This document shows positions 1-8,150 of a stretch of DNA of 64,000 nt, in pieces. How positions within the stretch are numbered: the first letter of the stretch is position 1; each line of letters opens with the position of its first letter. Origin of the DNA: Bradyrhizobium guangzhouense (GTDB taxonomy: Bacteria; Pseudomonadota; Alphaproteobacteria; Rhizobiales; Xanthobacteraceae); assembly GCF_004114955.1 (NCBI RefSeq), contig NZ_CP030054.1, forward strand, positions 558,001-622,000, in the 5' to 3' direction. A program made the position numbers and the translations under genes. Below the pieces are notes generated by a model. It saw only the letters and a program-made list of their open reading frames with translations, was not told the origin of the DNA and did not search any database.

Positions 1-506
1 CCTTCGAACGTATTAAAGAACACGATGAAGAACACGACGAGTGCGGCGGTCACCACCTTCGACACATCGCCAAGGCCAAACATGAGAATGATCAGTGGCA
101 CGAGCGCGATGCGTGGGATCGAATTGAACGCCAGAATGAACGGTCCAAATATGCGCGCAAGAACGTCCGAGCGTCCGAGGAGGAGGCCAACGACGATGCC
201 GGCGGCCGAGCCGAACAGAAATCCCCACCAAGTATTCTTCAGCGTGACAAGCGTCGCTATCCAAAGATTGTTATCGGCATTCCTGAAGCAGACCAGAAAA
301 TCCGATGGGTCGTTGAGGCAGCTAAGCCGCAAGAAGCTCTGCCAGATCAATGACGGCTTCGCCACGAAATACGGGTCGAGAATCTTGGGAACATAGGCTC
401 TTGGCAGAACTGCTTTGCTCCATTCAAAGCCCCATTGCCAAATCACAAGCAGAAAAGCGAAAATTGCGATCTGCCAGAGCACGATCACCTGACGACGGGT
501 AGCCAT
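1..506 (-). CDS. ABC transporter permease, SsuC/TauC type (partial)
   Basis: Inner-membrane subunit of a nitrate/sulfonate/taurine-type importer. Read on the minus strand from the ATG at 506, the protein starts MATRRQVIVLWQ and shows hydrophobic membrane segments and the family pattern running into IPRIALVPLIILMFGLG, typical of the EAA-loop region of BPD_transp_1 permeases. Its C-terminal part lies beyond the window. The start codon is 2 nt after the stop of the ATPase gene, and binding protein, ATPase and permease follow in that order, so the three form one operon. The substrate cannot be read from the sequence. The neighbouring CoA-transferase and lyase suggest an organic or aromatic acid, which is inference. 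Confidence 0.85.
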   Translation of the reverse strand, partial: MATRRQVIVLWQIAIFAFLLVIWQWGFEWSKAVLPRAYVPKILDPYFVAKPSLIWQSFLRLSCLNDPSDFLVCFRNADNNLWIATLVTLKNTWWGFLFGSAAGIVVGLLLGRSDVLARIFGPFILAFNSIPRIALVPLIILMFGLGDVSKVVTAALVVFFIVFFNTFE

Positions 507-508
507 GA

Positions 509-1354
509 TCAATCGGCCTTGGTACGGCGAAACTCTTCGCCAAGCGAATGCCAGATGTGAGAATACAGGCGGCCGAATTCGGCCGTTTCGCGCAACCCGA
601 CTGGATCTCGCGGACGAGGAAAGGGCACCTGGAAGTCATCCTTCAGCCGTCCGGGCCTTGCGGACAGGACGATGATGCGGCTGGCCAGTGTAAGCGCCTC
701 GCCGAGGTCGTGAGTTACGAACAGCACAGTCTGCCGTTCGCGCTCCCAGATATCGAGCAATGTCTTGTGCATTTCCAGCTTGGTATGAGTATCAAGCGCG
801 CCGAAAGGCTCATCCATCAGGAGAATTTCAGGTTCGAGGATGAGGGTGCGCATTAAGGCCACCCGCTGACGCATCCCGCCCGAAAGCATCCGAGGAAAGC
901 TCTGGCCGAAGCCAGTCAACCCGGCCTTTCCAATCGCATCGGCAACCCGCGCGGAACGCTCCGTCTTCGTGATACCGGAGATTTCGAGCCCGTAGCCGAT
1001 ATTCTGCTCGACCGTTCGCCAAGGAAATAGTGTGTCGCGCTGAAACACGTAACCGACGTTGGAATTTACCTTGCCGGTATCAACTAAGTCGCCGTCGACG
1101 AGAATTCGGCCGCCTGAATGTGGCAAGAGCCCGGCCACCATGTTGAGGATCGTGCTCTTTCCGCAGCCGGAGGGGCCGAGCAAGGCAACGAATTCGCCTT
1201 GGCGAACCTCGAATGATACATTGTCGACGGCAGCAAAATCGCCTCGACCGGCGCTGAAGCGCTTAACTAGTCCTTGCACAGCAATCCGAGTGCGACCAGC
1301 GTCCGCATTCGTCGTTTCTCGGGCAACGGCGAGGCTGGGGCCAGGCGCGGACAT
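509..1354 (-). CDS. ABC transporter ATP-binding protein, SsuB/TauB type
   Basis: Cytoplasmic ATPase of the importer, about 281 aa. The Walker A motif GPSGCGKST, the signature LSGGMRQRVAL, the Walker B region ILLMDEPFGALD and the switch His in FVTHDLGEA are all present, so it should be active. The start at 1354 (MSAPGPS) is chosen because its ATG overlaps the TGA of the binding-protein gene by one base (TGATG), which suggests translational coupling. A longer reading to 1447 would intrude into the upstream gene. The 'LFPWRTVEQNI' Q-loop region is typical of the nitrate/sulfonate/taurine family rather than of amino-acid importers. Confidence 0.93.
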   Translation of the reverse strand: MSAPGPSLAVARETTNADAGRTRIAVQGLVKRFSAGRGDFAAVDNVSFEVRQGEFVALLGPSGCGKSTILNMVAGLLPHSGGRILVDGDLVDTGKVNSNVGYVFQRDTLFPWRTVEQNIGYGLEISGITKTERSARVADAIGKAGLTGFGQSFPRMLSGGMRQRVALMRTLILEPEILLMDEPFGALDTHTKLEMHKTLLDIWERERQTVLFVTHDLGEALTLASRIIVLSARPGRLKDDFQVPFPRPRDPVGLRETAEFGRLYSHIWHSLGEEFRRTKAD

Positions 1355-2400
1355 CACTTGTATTTTGCCTTCGCTACATTGAGAAAGCTCATATCGACAA
1401 CGTCCTCGTATGCAGTCTCCGGAATTTCTGTACCCTTGCGGGACCAAATTCTGCTGCCCCGATCATAGGCGGCTTTGTCGATGTTTCCGTCATATGCCCA
1501 AGTCAATTTGTCAAAGCCAAGCTCTGCGCTAACGGCGGTGGGATCGATTCCAGAAAACCACTTGGGCGCAACCAGTGCCTGGACTTCGGCGAGCGGCGTC
1601 GTTTTGACCCACTTCATCGCCCGATAAATCGCGTTCACGAAGGCCTGTACCGTCGGCTTGTCCTGCTCGATCGTGTCCGCCAGCGTGTAGACGACCAGCA
1701 CCGGAACCGTGCCCCCGAAATCTTTCTCAAACATCCCCGGTTGGGAGGTATCGTAGATCAGAGTGCCAAAGCCCTTTTTCTTGATTTCGATGATCCAACT
1801 TGGCGGTGCCATGATGGCATCAAACTGCTTGGTTTCGAGAGACGGAAACATGATCTCCTGCCCGCCGCCAGCGACCCAATTCACTTTTCCGCCAAGCCCT
1901 CGTGCTTCAAACAGATAAGTGCCATAGACCCAACTGCCCGATCCGATGGCCGTGGCCGCGATGATCGGCTTGGCCCCGTCTGGGCGCTTGTAGGCCGCTA
2001 GCTTCTCGAGCGACGTGATGCCGCTTTCATAGAGGTCTTGCCGCACAACAACATTGGCGTACGAGCACGCCATTTCAGTTGCGAGCAGAATTTTGCATGC
2101 CTTGCCGCGCGCCGTGAGTTGAAGGGGGTGACTGGCGTCACCGTGGGCGAACATCGCTTGGTCCGAAGCGAGCATCTGGCGACCGAAACTGCCCGAGTTG
2201 CCTGTAATCAGTTTCGAATTGAGTCCTTCATCCCTGAAATAGTTCTTGAGCTCGGCGATCATGCCGATGGCATAGATTGGCGTTGTGGGGCCGAAGGCGA
2301 GGGTGACCGGCTTGCCTTGAGCGCGCGACTGGCTCGGCAGCAACGAGGTGCCCGCAAATGCGGAGCCCGAAACAAGGACTCGGCGCCGTGTGATGGTCAT
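1354..2400 (-). CDS. ABC transporter substrate-binding protein, NMT1/SsuA type
   Basis: Periplasmic binding protein of 348 aa that should deliver the ligand to the permease and ATPase just downstream. The N-terminus MTITRRRVLVSGS followed by a hydrophobic stretch and SRAQG looks like a twin-arginine or Sec signal peptide with cleavage near residue 28. The mature part (GPTTPIYAIGMIAELKNYF and the following 'DEGL') has the NMT1/THI5-like layout of type II periplasmic binding proteins for sulfonates, taurine, pyrimidines or aromatic acids. Its stop overlaps the ATPase start. It lies about 45 nt downstream of the CoA-transferase gene, so it may share its transcript. Confidence 0.88.
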   Translation of the reverse strand: MTITRRRVLVSGSAFAGTSLLPSQSRAQGKPVTLAFGPTTPIYAIGMIAELKNYFRDEGLNSKLITGNSGSFGRQMLASDQAMFAHGDASHPLQLTARGKACKILLATEMACSYANVVVRQDLYESGITSLEKLAAYKRPDGAKPIIAATAIGSGSWVYGTYLFEARGLGGKVNWVAGGGQEIMFPSLETKQFDAIMAPPSWIIEIKKKGFGTLIYDTSQPGMFEKDFGGTVPVLVVYTLADTIEQDKPTVQAFVNAIYRAMKWVKTTPLAEVQALVAPKWFSGIDPTAVSAELGFDKLTWAYDGNIDKAAYDRGSRIWSRKGTEIPETAYEDVVDMSFLNVAKAKYK

Positions 2401-2446
2401 GCATTACTCCCCTGCTGCTTGTTGCGAACCAGGCGCTTAAGATCCG

Positions 2447-3664
2447 TCATACGGCCGACGAGGCGATTGTCCCCGCTTTTTCTAACGCAGCGATTTCGTT
2501 TGTCGAAAACCCGATATCGCCGAGGATGTCGTGTGTATGTTCGCCGACCTGAGGCGGGTCATTGCCATTTGCGAGGCGGCGGCCGTCGAGCGATATCGGC
2601 AGCAAGGGGGTTTTGGTGTTACGGCCATCGGGCAAGCGGATCTCGGTCAAACCACCCGATTTATTGAGGTGGGGATCGCTGAACAAATCACCCGGTTTGT
2701 TCACGGGCGCATAGGGCAGCTCAAGTTCTTCCAGCTTCGCGGCAAGTTCGGCCTTGTTCCAGCCGCCAAATATCTTGGCGACTTCCGGGATCAGCCAGTC
2801 GCGATGATCAACTCGACCTTGAGCCGTGATGAAACGCGGATCGCTCAGCCAGGCAGCCCGATCAAACGCGAGGCAGAACGCCTGCCATTGCTCCTCCCCA
2901 ACGACAGTGACGAAAAGCTTTGATCCGTCCTTTGTATCGAACAGGTCATAGATCGGCCAAGGACTGTCCTTCACCGAGTACGGAATTGAAGGGCGTCCGG
3001 TGACGACCTCGCACATCATCGCCTGTGCCATTAGAAAGACGTTGTTCTCGAAGAGGGCGCTTTGGATGTAACGACCGCGGCCGGTGCGCTGTCGTTCGGC
3101 GAGCGCGGCTTGGATCGCGATCACCCCAAACATGCCACCCATGACGTCATTCACTGAGGCGCCCGCGCGCATTGGCTGGCCCGGCAGGCCGGTCATGTAG
3201 GCGAGCCCGCCCATCATCTGAACGACTTCATCGAGCGCAAGACGGTTCTCGTAGGGTCCGGGGAGATATCCCTTGAGTGAGCAATAAATCAGCCGCGGCG
3301 CGAATGCGGCCACTGAATTGTAGTCGAGACCGACCCTCTTCATCAAACCCGGTCGGAAGTTTTCGATCAAAACATCGCTGCGCTCAGTGAGCCGGCGCGC
3401 CACCTGTTTGCCTCCCGGGCTCGACGTGTCGAGCGCGATGCTGCGTTTGTTCCTGCTGTATGTCGCAAAAAAACCCGCGGCAGGCCCCTTGAAATAGCGA
3501 GTGCGATCGCCCTTGAGCGGCTCGACTTTGACCACATCGGCGCCCAGGTCGGCGAGGATGAGCCCACAGGTAGGGCCCATGACCATCTGACTGAATTCAA
3601 CGACGCGCACGCCTTCGAGGGGGCGGGGAATTGTCGGCCCTGATGTGGGATTGCCGCCCATCAT
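2447..3664 (-). CDS. CaiB/BaiF (type III) CoA-transferase
   Basis: Transfers CoA between an acyl-CoA donor and an organic acid; 405 aa, the usual size. It has the family N-terminus LEGVRVVEFSQMVMGPTCG, the GADVVKVEP segment, the RNKRSIALD block and the expected catalytic Asp in the 'SVNDVMGGMFG' region. The start ATG overlaps the stop of the HMG-CoA-lyase-like gene by 4 nt (ATGA), so the two are almost certainly co-translated. A type III CoA-transferase next to an HMGL-family lyase is the arrangement known for succinyl-CoA:citramalate CoA-transferase and citramalyl-CoA lyase. That substrate assignment is inference; other short dicarboxylates or aromatic acids are possible. Confidence 0.9.
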   Translation of the reverse strand: MMGGNPTSGPTIPRPLEGVRVVEFSQMVMGPTCGLILADLGADVVKVEPLKGDRTRYFKGPAAGFFATYSRNKRSIALDTSSPGGKQVARRLTERSDVLIENFRPGLMKRVGLDYNSVAAFAPRLIYCSLKGYLPGPYENRLALDEVVQMMGGLAYMTGLPGQPMRAGASVNDVMGGMFGVIAIQAALAERQRTGRGRYIQSALFENNVFLMAQAMMCEVVTGRPSIPYSVKDSPWPIYDLFDTKDGSKLFVTVVGEEQWQAFCLAFDRAAWLSDPRFITAQGRVDHRDWLIPEVAKIFGGWNKAELAAKLEELELPYAPVNKPGDLFSDPHLNKSGGLTEIRLPDGRNTKTPLLPISLDGRRLANGNDPPQVGEHTHDILGDIGFSTNEIAALEKAGTIASSAV

Positions 3665-4596
3665 GCCACCCTCCGCAACACCCTTGGAATTCCAGCCTCG
3701 TGCAGATGACCTGTCAGGTGCTTCTGCTCAACGTGCCGGGCGAGAATTTCGCGTGTCGCCATCAACCGATCCAGATCGATCCCAGTGGAGAGGCCCATCC
3801 GTTCGAGCATGAACACGAGATCCTCAGTCACAATATTGCCCCGTGCGCCCGGTGCGAAGGGACAGCCGCCAAGCCCCGAAACAGCAGCATCGAAGCGCCG
3901 GACATCCGCTTCGAGCCCCGCGACGACGTTGGCAAGACCGGCGCCAAGCGTGTCATGCAGATGTAGCCTGAGCATCATTTTTGGGCCGGTCTCGTTGCGA
4001 ACCGCGCGTACGATCCGCTTAACCTGCGTTGGGGTGCCGTAGCCGACGGTATCTGCTAGTCCGATCTCGTCCGCACCCGCCTCGGCGAAACCCTGCACAA
4101 GGCGACACACCGCGGCCTCACTGACGTCGCCTTCCATTGAGCAGCCAAAAGCTGTCGCTACAGCGCCCACAAGATGCGGCCGCTCAGGAGCTTTTTGCGC
4201 GTTGATCCTCGCACGAACTACACGGAATGCTTCGAGCTGTTCCTCAATCGTGCGGCGCACATTCGCCCGGTTGTGCGTTTCGCTCGCCGAGATCACGAAA
4301 TACATGCTGTTGACTCCGGCCGCGAGCGCGCGCTCAGCACCTTTAACGTTCGGTACGACCGCGCCGATGGTCGTAGACTTATGGGTCAACGCGTGCGCAA
4401 CAACTGCTCCAACGTCGCCGAATTGCGGCACGACCGTAGCCGGTACAAATGAGCCCGCATCGACCTCGCTCACCCCCGCGGCGACGATCGCACTGATCAG
4501 CTCGCATTTTGCGCCTGTTGGCACAATGACATCCAAGTTTTGAAGGCCATCGCGCGGTGCAACTTCGCAGATGTGCACATCCGGTGAATTGTCCAT
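3661..4596 (-). CDS. hydroxymethylglutaryl-CoA lyase family protein
   Basis: TIM-barrel lyase of about 311 aa that splits a 3-hydroxyacyl-CoA (HMG-CoA, or citramalyl-CoA in related enzymes) by retro-aldol cleavage. The N-terminal EVAPRDGLQN carries the metal-binding Asp and catalytic Arg. The metal-binding HLHDTLGAG block and the GLGGCPFAPGARGN loop with the catalytic Cys are intact. The start at 4596 (MDNSPDV) is preferred over an upstream ATG at 4632 because family homology begins there. The gene overlaps the CaiB CoA-transferase by 4 nt, which implies that the CoA ester made by one is cleaved by the other. The direct substrate is not proven. Confidence 0.9.
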   Translation of the reverse strand: MDNSPDVHICEVAPRDGLQNLDVIVPTGAKCELISAIVAAGVSEVDAGSFVPATVVPQFGDVGAVVAHALTHKSTTIGAVVPNVKGAERALAAGVNSMYFVISASETHNRANVRRTIEEQLEAFRVVRARINAQKAPERPHLVGAVATAFGCSMEGDVSEAAVCRLVQGFAEAGADEIGLADTVGYGTPTQVKRIVRAVRNETGPKMMLRLHLHDTLGAGLANVVAGLEADVRRFDAAVSGLGGCPFAPGARGNIVTEDLVFMLERMGLSTGIDLDRLMATREILARHVEQKHLTGHLHEAGIPRVLRRVA

Positions 4597-5042
4597 TGGC
4601 GCCCTATTGTATATTCTTGCATTAAAGAACAATATGTGACATCATCTGTCAATGAAGATTCCGAACCGCTTCGGGGGCCCCGGAACGAGGCTCTGCCGGT
4701 GGGCGGCCAGGACATGATCCGCTCGCATTCCGCGGAATTCTATTTTCGGGTGAGGTTTGCATGGATTATCCTGTTGGCTGAACTGCCTGGCGCTGCCTGT
4801 TCGCGCGCCGCGCGGCGATATTCATCGGGCGTCCGCTTCAGGGGTGCATCCCGACGGAATCCTTTCGCCCTGCGGTTCTGGCGTAAGCCAAATAGCGTTC
4901 TTGGTGAAACGGAAGCGCCGCACCAAGAATGCCTTTCGTCCACGAAGCCACGCCCGTGCCCGATTGAAGAGGCGCGCCAACTCCAGCCCTCATTGCATAG
5001 AGCCAATGAGCCGCACAAACGATCGTTCAGTAAGGAGAAGCT
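4597..5042. other. divergent intergenic region
   Basis: About 445 nt separate the HMGL-like gene (minus) from the aminotransferase gene (plus), so both promoters should lie here. I see no convincing protein-coding reading. An AT-rich stretch at about 4600-4660 next to the HMGL start contains CTATTGTA at 4604-4611, an octamer also found upstream of the gntR start (7239-7246). A clear AAGGAGAAG ribosome-binding site precedes the aminotransferase ATG. Confidence 0.5.
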
Positions 5043-6203
5043 ATGTTTCAAGCCCTGCCTGATCTGCCGGCCGACGCCGTGTTGGCGTTAGCCGAGGCAT
5101 GCCGCAACGATCCTCGGCGGGACAAGATCGACCTGAGTGTGGGGGTCTATCGAAACGATAACGGCGTTACGCCCGTCCTGTCCGCGGTGAAGGCCGCCGA
5201 ACATCTCTTGGTCGAGGGACAGGACACCAAATCATACGTAAGCCCACTCGGTGACACAAAGTTCGTCAGCCTTATCCGCGAGCTCGCGATCGGAAACATC
5301 GAGGTGGATCGACTAGGTGGCGTTCAGACACCTGGCGGCGGCGGTGCGGTCCGGTTAGCTTGCGAGGTCATAAAGCTGGCGGCACCCTTTAGCCGGATAT
5401 TTGTGGGCCTGCCGACATGGGGCAACCACATTCCAATCTTTGAGGCCGTGGGATTGGAAATAGGTACGTACACCTATTACGACGTCATTTCTCAAACGCT
5501 TCGCTTCGACGAAATGCTCTCATCGCTCAAGAGCGCAAGGAGAGGGGATATCGTGCTGCTTCACGCGACTTGCCACAATCCATCGGGCACGGATCTTAGC
5601 CTTGATCAATGGCGGGCGATCGCGCAACTTGTGGAGGAGAGAGGCCTCATTCCTCTCATCGACTTTGCCTATCAGGGATTCGGTGATGGTTTAGAGCAGG
5701 ATAGAGAAGGACTAGAAATAGTGCTGTCCAGCGTGAGCGAAGCGTTCGTCGCTTATTCTTGTAGCAAAAACTTCGGACTGTATCGGGAGCGGACCGGAGC
5801 GCTCTTCGTCTATGGCACGAACCCGGTCTCAGTAGGGCGGACTGTTCAAGCCATGGCTGCCCTAGCGAGAGTTAACTGGTCCATGCCGCCCGACCATGGT
5901 GCTGCGGTCGTCGGCACTATCCTGTCGAACACCGCCCTTCGTCAGGATTGGCTTCGCGAGCTCACGACGATGCGGGAAAGAATTTTAAAAATTCGTGCGG
6001 CCGTCGGACGGGGTATGCCCGAATTTTCTCAGCTCGGGGCGCAAAAGGGAATGTTCTCCACCTTACCCTTGCATTCTGCCACGATCGACCGTCTCCGCAA
6101 GGATGATGCGATCTATATCGTTGGAAACGGCAGGATCAATCTGGCCGGCCTTACAACTGACGACGTGCCACGCTTTGTCGACAGTGTCCGGCGAGCAGTT
6201 TAA
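5043..6203 (+). CDS. aspartate/aromatic aminotransferase (class I, AspC/TyrB type)
   Basis: PLP enzyme of 386 aa exchanging the amino group between an amino acid and a 2-oxoacid. The family marks of subgroup I-alpha are present: IDLSVGVYR near the N-terminus, CHNPSGTD, DFAYQGFGDG and SCSKNFGLYRERTG, which holds the PLP-binding Lys and phosphate-binding Arg. AAGGAG ends about 4 nt before the ATG. It stands alone on the plus strand and converges on a GntR gene. A fused indolepyruvate oxidoreductase that would use arylpyruvates is at 56-59.5 kb, but a functional link over that distance is only a suggestion. Aspartate versus aromatic specificity cannot be decided by eye. Confidence 0.9.
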   Translation: MFQALPDLPADAVLALAEACRNDPRRDKIDLSVGVYRNDNGVTPVLSAVKAAEHLLVEGQDTKSYVSPLGDTKFVSLIRELAIGNIEVDRLGGVQTPGGGGAVRLACEVIKLAAPFSRIFVGLPTWGNHIPIFEAVGLEIGTYTYYDVISQTLRFDEMLSSLKSARRGDIVLLHATCHNPSGTDLSLDQWRAIAQLVEERGLIPLIDFAYQGFGDGLEQDREGLEIVLSSVSEAFVAYSCSKNFGLYRERTGALFVYGTNPVSVGRTVQAMAALARVNWSMPPDHGAAVVGTILSNTALRQDWLRELTTMRERILKIRAAVGRGMPEFSQLGAQKGMFSTLPLHSATIDRLRKDDAIYIVGNGRINLAGLTTDDVPRFVDSVRRAV

Positions 6204-6244
6204 GCTGTCGAAATGCAACTCGGAAACGGATCCGCCTGTGGCAC

Positions 6245-7198
6245 CTATCTGAAGACGTACACCTTAAGCGGGCGTCGAATATGACGCATCATCAGAGCCG
6301 ATGCATCAGCATACCGGCGGGCCTCCAGGACGTCGAGCAGCCTCAGGTGTTCCTTCACGTGCCGGCGCATGCCGTCGCGATCAGCGAAGCTTCGGTATGC
6401 AAACAAGCGACGAATCGAATTTACGCGCTTAAGTGACTCGACGAAGAAGGGATTCTTGGCACCGCGCGCGATCTCCTCATGGAAATCACATCCCCATTGA
6501 AACACTTCACCTATCGTGAATTTTTCCAGCTCGCCATCAAAAATGCGCAGCTGGCGCTCGCGAAGTCGCTCGATGACCTCTGGCGCCAGAGCGTAACCAG
6601 GTTGAGCAATTGCTGCTGGTTCGATCACCGCGCGGAACGCCATAACTTGTGTCTGCGCTTCGGGACTTGATACAGTTTCAGCAAAACGCCACCCGTAGCC
6701 CGGTGAGCGCGCGATCCACCCTTCCGCTGCGATCCGATCCAGCAGTCGTTGTAATTCGGTGCGTGTTAGATCGTAACGGCGCAGCAATTCGGCTTCCGTG
6801 ACATCGGCGGGAAGGCGCTTTGCGACCACGTCCGTTGCAATCGTCGCGTAGGCCTCTTCCGCGCGGCTTACCGCCGCCAGTGTGGATTGTGCGGCTACGC
6901 TCGTAGGGTCTCTTGTCAAGACAAAGCCGCGGTGCAATTCACCGCGCGCGAACCCCGCCTCTTCTAGAGCCTTTAAGCCTAGGCGAATTGGCGCGCGCGA
7001 CAGGCCAAGCGCATCGGCAAGCTTTTGCTCGATGAGGCGATCGCCGGTCTTCATCCCATCGCGACGGACAACGGACAAAATGAGCCCAGCCAAGTGCTCG
7101 GCACGACCGAGCGGGCTCTTTTTCTTGGGCCGTCGTGAGATGGGCGACAACGGCCGAGCATCTCGATTCAAAGGTCTTTCTTTCCCGTTTGCCAGCAT
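6245..7198 (-). CDS. GntR-family transcriptional regulator, FCD type
   Basis: DNA-binding repressor or activator, about 317 aa from the ATG at 7198. The N-terminal winged helix reads GDRLIEQKLADALGLSRAPI...LKALEEAGF. A second helix-turn-helix-like stretch (DLTRTELQRLLDRIAAEGWI, about residues 140-160) precedes the all-helical C-terminal part, which resembles the FCD ligand-binding domain (DFHEEIARGAKNPFF, HLRLLDVLEARR). This makes it longer than the usual 220-250 aa GntR/FadR protein. A TTG start at 7231 is possible but less likely. It faces the aminotransferase gene and may control it or the CaiB/HMGL operon. Confidence 0.82.
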   Translation of the reverse strand: MLANGKERPLNRDARPLSPISRRPKKKSPLGRAEHLAGLILSVVRRDGMKTGDRLIEQKLADALGLSRAPIRLGLKALEEAGFARGELHRGFVLTRDPTSVAAQSTLAAVSRAEEAYATIATDVVAKRLPADVTEAELLRRYDLTRTELQRLLDRIAAEGWIARSPGYGWRFAETVSSPEAQTQVMAFRAVIEPAAIAQPGYALAPEVIERLRERQLRIFDGELEKFTIGEVFQWGCDFHEEIARGAKNPFFVESLKRVNSIRRLFAYRSFADRDGMRRHVKEHLRLLDVLEARRYADASALMMRHIRRPLKVYVFR

Positions 7199-8150
7199 GT
7201 GGATGTAACTCGTGGCCAAGAGCGAAGTCAACTTGGAGCTATTGTACTAAGGATGCGAACATTGCCGCTGTGGCAAGGCTCCAAGTCCGCCGCCTTCCAA
7301 CTTAAGGAGGCGCAACGCGAAGTTTGGCGAAGCCAGTTGCGGCTTTCGGATGGACGCGTCTGATTTCGCGCTCAATCTCGTCGAGGCGCACTTCGATCCG
7401 GCGTACTCCTGGTTCGCGTCCTCCTTTCTACGTAGATGCATCGACAAACTCGGTAACAATCTTATGCGCGAGATGCTGGCATAGCCCTCCTAATCTTGAA
7501 CGCCTCAAGCCCATCGAGGTAGATTGCGCGACCGTCAACACAAGCCTTCGTCCATGGATCGAGATGAAGCGTCGGCAGATAGAACAGCCGGCGTTCCAGT
7601 TCGATGTCCTCTGATGCGGTACTTCCGGCTGCGCTCATGGCACCCCTCAACGTAACCTAATTTTTTGCGAGCAGCGTCAGCTATTTCCCGGAAGGGTATT
7701 GCTGCGGCAAGATCGCCAAGAAAGTGCCAGATCCCGAGCTGTCGTTCCAGGAAAGCGGACTTGAGGATGTCAACCATCTGGTTCGGCTGCACCCGTCCTC
7801 GGAGCTTGGGTTGCGTCTATGGACTTCTGGCCTGGGCTGCCATTCTTAATGCCGCCCGACCCGCGGGCGCGTCTCACCGCGCCCCAAATACAACCCTCCG
7901 CGGACGCACACGCCTGAAGGGGCGGTCGGCTCGGCGAGCCACGGTGAGGAGCAGCCGAATAGTCGCCACTGGTCTGCTGATCTTTCACCGGGAAAATACG
8001 GGACCGACGGCATTCATCTCCTGCTGAAATGGCCAAGATTCTGGAGAGGGTAAGATCAAACCGGAAATCAAACGGAATATTTACGCTTCGCCGAAGTGGT
8101 CCGGTAACGCATAGAAACTATACTGCCGCTTGTCCGAGTGGCAGGTTGGA
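7199..8150. pseudogene. gene-poor stretch with disrupted minus-strand reading frames
   Basis: Nearly 1 kb without an intact recognisable gene. On the minus strand, protein-like stretches change frame. One frame (7792 down to about 7620) reads SAFLERQLGIWHFLGDLAAAIPF, a second (about 7620-7490) reads LPTLHLDPWTKACVDGRAIYLDGLEAF, and a third (about 7405-7320) reads RRIEVRLDEIEREIRRVHPK before a TAA. This looks like one or more decayed genes. I do not recognise the family, and the stretches could instead be chance open frames in high-GC DNA. No repeat or RNA gene was seen. Confidence 0.3.

Noticed and set aside
1059..1382. Plus-strand open frame antisense to the ABC ATPase gene
   Set aside because: It is the mirror frame of a gene with complete ATPase motifs and has no recognisable domain or ribosome-binding site.
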